Positions 4,391 to 6,756 of a stretch of 6,756 bases of DNA are shown in pieces. Location: assembly GCA_028714615.1 (NCBI GenBank), contig JAQTMA010000224.1, positions 1 to 6,756 of the forward strand, in the 5' to 3' direction. Each line of letters starts with the position of its first letter. The first letter of the stretch is position 1. The notes beneath the pieces were generated by a model. That model was not told where the DNA came from. It saw only the letters and a program-made list of their open reading frames with translations, and did not search any database. The translations under genes and the position numbers were made by a program. The DNA is from Anaerolineaceae bacterium (lineage in GTDB: Bacteria > Chloroflexota > Anaerolineae > Anaerolineales > Anaerolineaceae).

Positions 4391-6756
4391 ATGCCTCCTT
4401 TCTATCTCGGTAAACAATTTGATCTCTCCCAGGGGAAGACACTGGACCAGGTCATCGGTTATGACCCAGCAGACTTGACGACCCACGGTTTTGTAGTCGG
4501 CATGACCGGTTCGGGAAAAACCGGCCTGTGTATCGATCTCCTCGAAGAAGCCGCCCTGAACCAGGTTCCGGCCATCATCGTGGACCCCAAAGGGGACCTG
4601 ACCAACCTGCTGCTGCACTTTCCTAATCTTGCTCCGGCGGACTTCCAGCCATGGATTGACCCGGAAGCGGCCAGAAGGTCCGGAGAACCCGTCGAAACGG
4701 TAGCGGCCGAGACGGCAGCAATGTGGCGCAACGGCCTGGCGCAGTGGGACATCCAACCTGACCGTATCCAGGCGCTGTCGCAGGCGGCATCTTTTGCCAT
4801 CTACACCCCGGGGTCCGAGGCGGGATTACCGGTCAGCATTCTGGCCTCGCTCAAGGCGCCAGCGCTCTCTTGGGATAGTAATAAGGAAGGGCTGCGCGAT
4901 AAGATTGGGTCGACGGTGATTGCTTTGCTCGGCCTGGTGGGCTATAAAGATATCGACCCGGTGCGTTCTCGCGAGCACATCCTGCTTTCGAATATATTCG
5001 AGAACGCCTGGAGCCAGGGCCGTGACCTGGACCTGACGGAGCTCATTTTACAAACCCAAACACCGCCTTTCGATAAACTTGGCGTTTTTCCGGTTGATAA
5101 ATTCTTCCCACCGGAGGACCGATTCCAACTGGCCATGCTGCTGAATAATTTCATGGCGGCGCCGTCCTTTCAGGCCTGGATCGAAGGCCTCCCCCTCGAT
5201 CCGGCTTCCCTGCTCTACAATCCCGACGGAAGTCCACGCCATTCCGTCTTCTACCTGGCGCACCTGGATGAAACCGAACGCATGTTCTTTGTCACCCTGC
5301 TCTTCTCGGCGGTCGAAGCCTGGATGCGCACCCAACCGGGGACGACCGGGTTAAAAGCCATCCTGTATTTTGACGAGATTGCCGGGTATCTGCCCCCGGT
5401 TGGCAATCCGCCTTCGAAGACGGTGCTGCTGCGCATGCTCAAGCAGGCGCGCGCGTTCGGGGTTGGCCTGCTGTTGGCCAGCCAGAACCCGGTCGATATC
5501 GATTACAAGGCGCTTTCCAATGCCGGCACATGGCTGATCGGCAAGCTACAAACTGACCAGGACAAGCAGCGTTTGTTGGACGGGTTGGAGGCTGCAGCGG
5601 GCGGGATCGACCGCTCCAGCATGGATAAGTTGATCTCAAACCTGGGCAAGCGCGTGTTCTTGCTGCACAACGTGCATGCCAAAGCCCCCATCGTATTTCA
5701 AACGCGCTGGTCGATGAACTACCTGGCCGGTCCGCTGACCCGGGTGCAAATCCCTGCCTTGAACCGGTTGGCAGAAGCTCATGCCTCCGCCACGCCGGTC
5801 GCGGCGACAACACCCGCCCAACCCGCGGCGCAAAATATCAATGTTCCTCCCGCCAGTCCAGTAAGCTTTCCGCAAACACCTAACCCGGTTGCTCCGCCGC
5901 CAGTCCAGGCGCCCGCCCCACCAGCAGCGCTAGGATCGCAGACCAGGCCCGCTGTTCCCAGCGGGGTGGATGAGTATTTCTTCCCGAATAACCTGACCCT
6001 CTCCGAGGCGTTGCAATCGGCTGGAAAGAGTATGTCTTCGCAGGCCAAGAATCTTGGCTTGATGTATCGCCCGGCCCTGGCTGCCCAAATGGAAATTCGC
6101 TATATCGATCGCCGCTACAACCTGGATTTCAATCAGCAGCGGGCAGCCCTGGTGCATGACCCTGACCGGCGCGGCGCCATCCGCTGGGACGATCACCTGG
6201 TTAACCCCATCAATCCACAAAACCTGGATACGAAACCAACCTCGGAGGCGCGCTTTGCCAGCCTTGACCTGCCTTTCACTGACGCCCGCAGCATGACCAC
6301 CATCCAGAAAGATTTCCAGGATTGGGTCTACCGCACCACCGAACTGAAGCTGCGATCCAATCCTACCCTCAAAGTCTTTAGCCAACCCGGAGGAGCGACA
6401 GCCGATTTCCAAAACCTGTGCAACCGGGCGGCTCAGCAGGCCGGCGAAGCCGAACTGGATAAGGTCAGCGGCGCTTATGATCGCAAGCTGGCAGCACTTC
6501 AGGATAAACTGGAACGCGCTCAGCAGGCCGTGGAGAAATACCAGGACCAGCTCTCTCAACGCCGCATGGAAGAGGTGGGGAGTGGCATTGAAACCGTGAT
6601 GGGTCTGTTTGGCGGACGCAAGCGCCGGGTCACCACCACCCTGTCCAAGCACCGCATGTCCGAGCAGACCAGGTCGAATGTGGAATCGAACAAGAAACTA
6701 GCCGCCGAGCTGCAGAAAGATGTGGCTGCCTTGCAGGCTGAGAAGAGCCAGGCGCT
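4391..6756 (+). CDS. HerA/FtsK-type P-loop ATPase (DUF87/DUF853-like), C-terminus beyond window
   Basis: An uninterrupted frame of 788 codons reaches the right edge without a stop. The N-terminal motor carries Walker A GMTGSGKT (37-44), a DPKGD motif (65-69), a Walker B ILYFDE (Asp328-Glu329) and a sensor-like LLASQNP (Gln365), the order seen in HerA-type ring translocases and helicases. It resembles a widespread but poorly characterised group of about 800-residue HerA-like proteins rather than VirD4 or FtsK, since no N-terminal membrane helices are present. A Pro/Ala-rich linker (about 460-525) joins a second domain (about 525-680) starting VDEYFFPNNLTLSEAL. A strongly charged coiled coil runs from about 680 to the edge, interrupted by a basic GLFGGRKRRV element. 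ATG 4391 is the first start codon after an in-frame stop at 4355-4357; there is no Shine-Dalgarno. Probable substrate is double-stranded DNA by family analogy only. No NurA-like nuclease is visible. Confidence 0.88.
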   Translation, partial: MPPFYLGKQFDLSQGKTLDQVIGYDPADLTTHGFVVGMTGSGKTGLCIDLLEEAALNQVPAIIVDPKGDLTNLLLHFPNLAPADFQPWIDPEAARRSGEPVETVAAETAAMWRNGLAQWDIQPDRIQALSQAASFAIYTPGSEAGLPVSILASLKAPALSWDSNKEGLRDKIGSTVIALLGLVGYKDIDPVRSREHILLSNIFENAWSQGRDLDLTELILQTQTPPFDKLGVFPVDKFFPPEDRFQLAMLLNNFMAAPSFQAWIEGLPLDPASLLYNPDGSPRHSVFYLAHLDETERMFFVTLLFSAVEAWMRTQPGTTGLKAILYFDEIAGYLPPVGNPPSKTVLLRMLKQARAFGVGLLLASQNPVDIDYKALSNAGTWLIGKLQTDQDKQRLLDGLEAAAGGIDRSSMDKLISNLGKRVFLLHNVHAKAPIVFQTRWSMNYLAGPLTRVQIPALNRLAEAHASATPVAATTPAQPAAQNINVPPASPVSFPQTPNPVAPPPVQAPAPPAALGSQTRPAVPSGVDEYFFPNNLTLSEALQSAGKSMSSQAKNLGLMYRPALAAQMEIRYIDRRYNLDFNQQRAALVHDPDRRGAIRWDDHLVNPINPQNLDTKPTSEARFASLDLPFTDARSMTTIQKDFQDWVYRTTELKLRSNPTLKVFSQPGGATADFQNLCNRAAQQAGEAELDKVSGAYDRKLAALQDKLERAQQAVEKYQDQLSQRRMEEVGSGIETVMGLFGGRKRRVTTTLSKHRMSEQTRSNVESNKKLAAELQKDVAALQAEKSQA

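Noticed and set aside
5930..6652. 240-residue minus-strand reading frame
   Set aside because: It is opposite the in-frame ATPase, which has clear coiled-coil and domain structure here; long antisense frames are expected at this GC content.
4391..6756. HerA-NurA DNA end-resection pair or conjugative VirD4 coupling protein
   Set aside because: No NurA-like nuclease is in the window, the N-terminus has no membrane helices, and no relaxase or type IV secretion genes are visible.

Overview
The window looks like a chromosomal segment from a GC-rich bacterium, most plausibly a Chloroflexota member of the Anaerolineae type. That assignment is an inference from the style of the proteins (YitT/DUF2179 transporter-like protein, zinc-ribbon membrane proteins, HerA-like ATPase) and from the short 7- and 8-base degenerate tandem repeats that fill most gaps. 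No rRNA or other lineage marker is present.

Layout. Positions 1-193 hold the N-terminus of a membrane protein on the minus strand, possibly a GT87/DUF2029-type glycosyltransferase, preceded by a cluster of GATAA motifs over a candidate promoter. Positions 395-637 carry two minus-strand tRNA genes: tRNA-Gly(TCC), and a CAT-anticodon tRNA that looks like tRNA-Ile2. They are separated by an inverted repeat made of heptads. A good sigma-70-like promoter lies just upstream of tRNA-Gly. Diverging from the tRNAs is a YitT/DUF2179 family membrane protein gene (699-1691), whose true start may be a downstream TTG.

The right two thirds form a plus-strand cluster. Three related zinc-ribbon proteins (1875-2693, 2706-3722, 3724-4266) all have their cysteines at exactly residues 12, 15, 30 and 33. 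They are followed by a long HerA/FtsK-type P-loop ATPase (4391 to beyond the window end) with a Pro/Ala-rich linker and a C-terminal coiled coil. The first two zinc-ribbon proteins have two C-terminal membrane helices and the third has none. The first three genes are spaced by 12 and 1 bases and are almost certainly one operon. The ATPase follows after 124 bases occupied by an 8-base and a 7-base repeat array, the second of which runs directly into its start codon.

How the genes might work together is inference. The zinc-ribbon proteins could form a membrane-anchored complex (two anchored subunits, one soluble) that recruits or regulates the ATPase. No nuclease, transposase, CRISPR array or phage gene is visible, so nothing here proves a defence or mobile function. 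Apart from the repeats, the gaps hold only weak promoter-like or hairpin signals.
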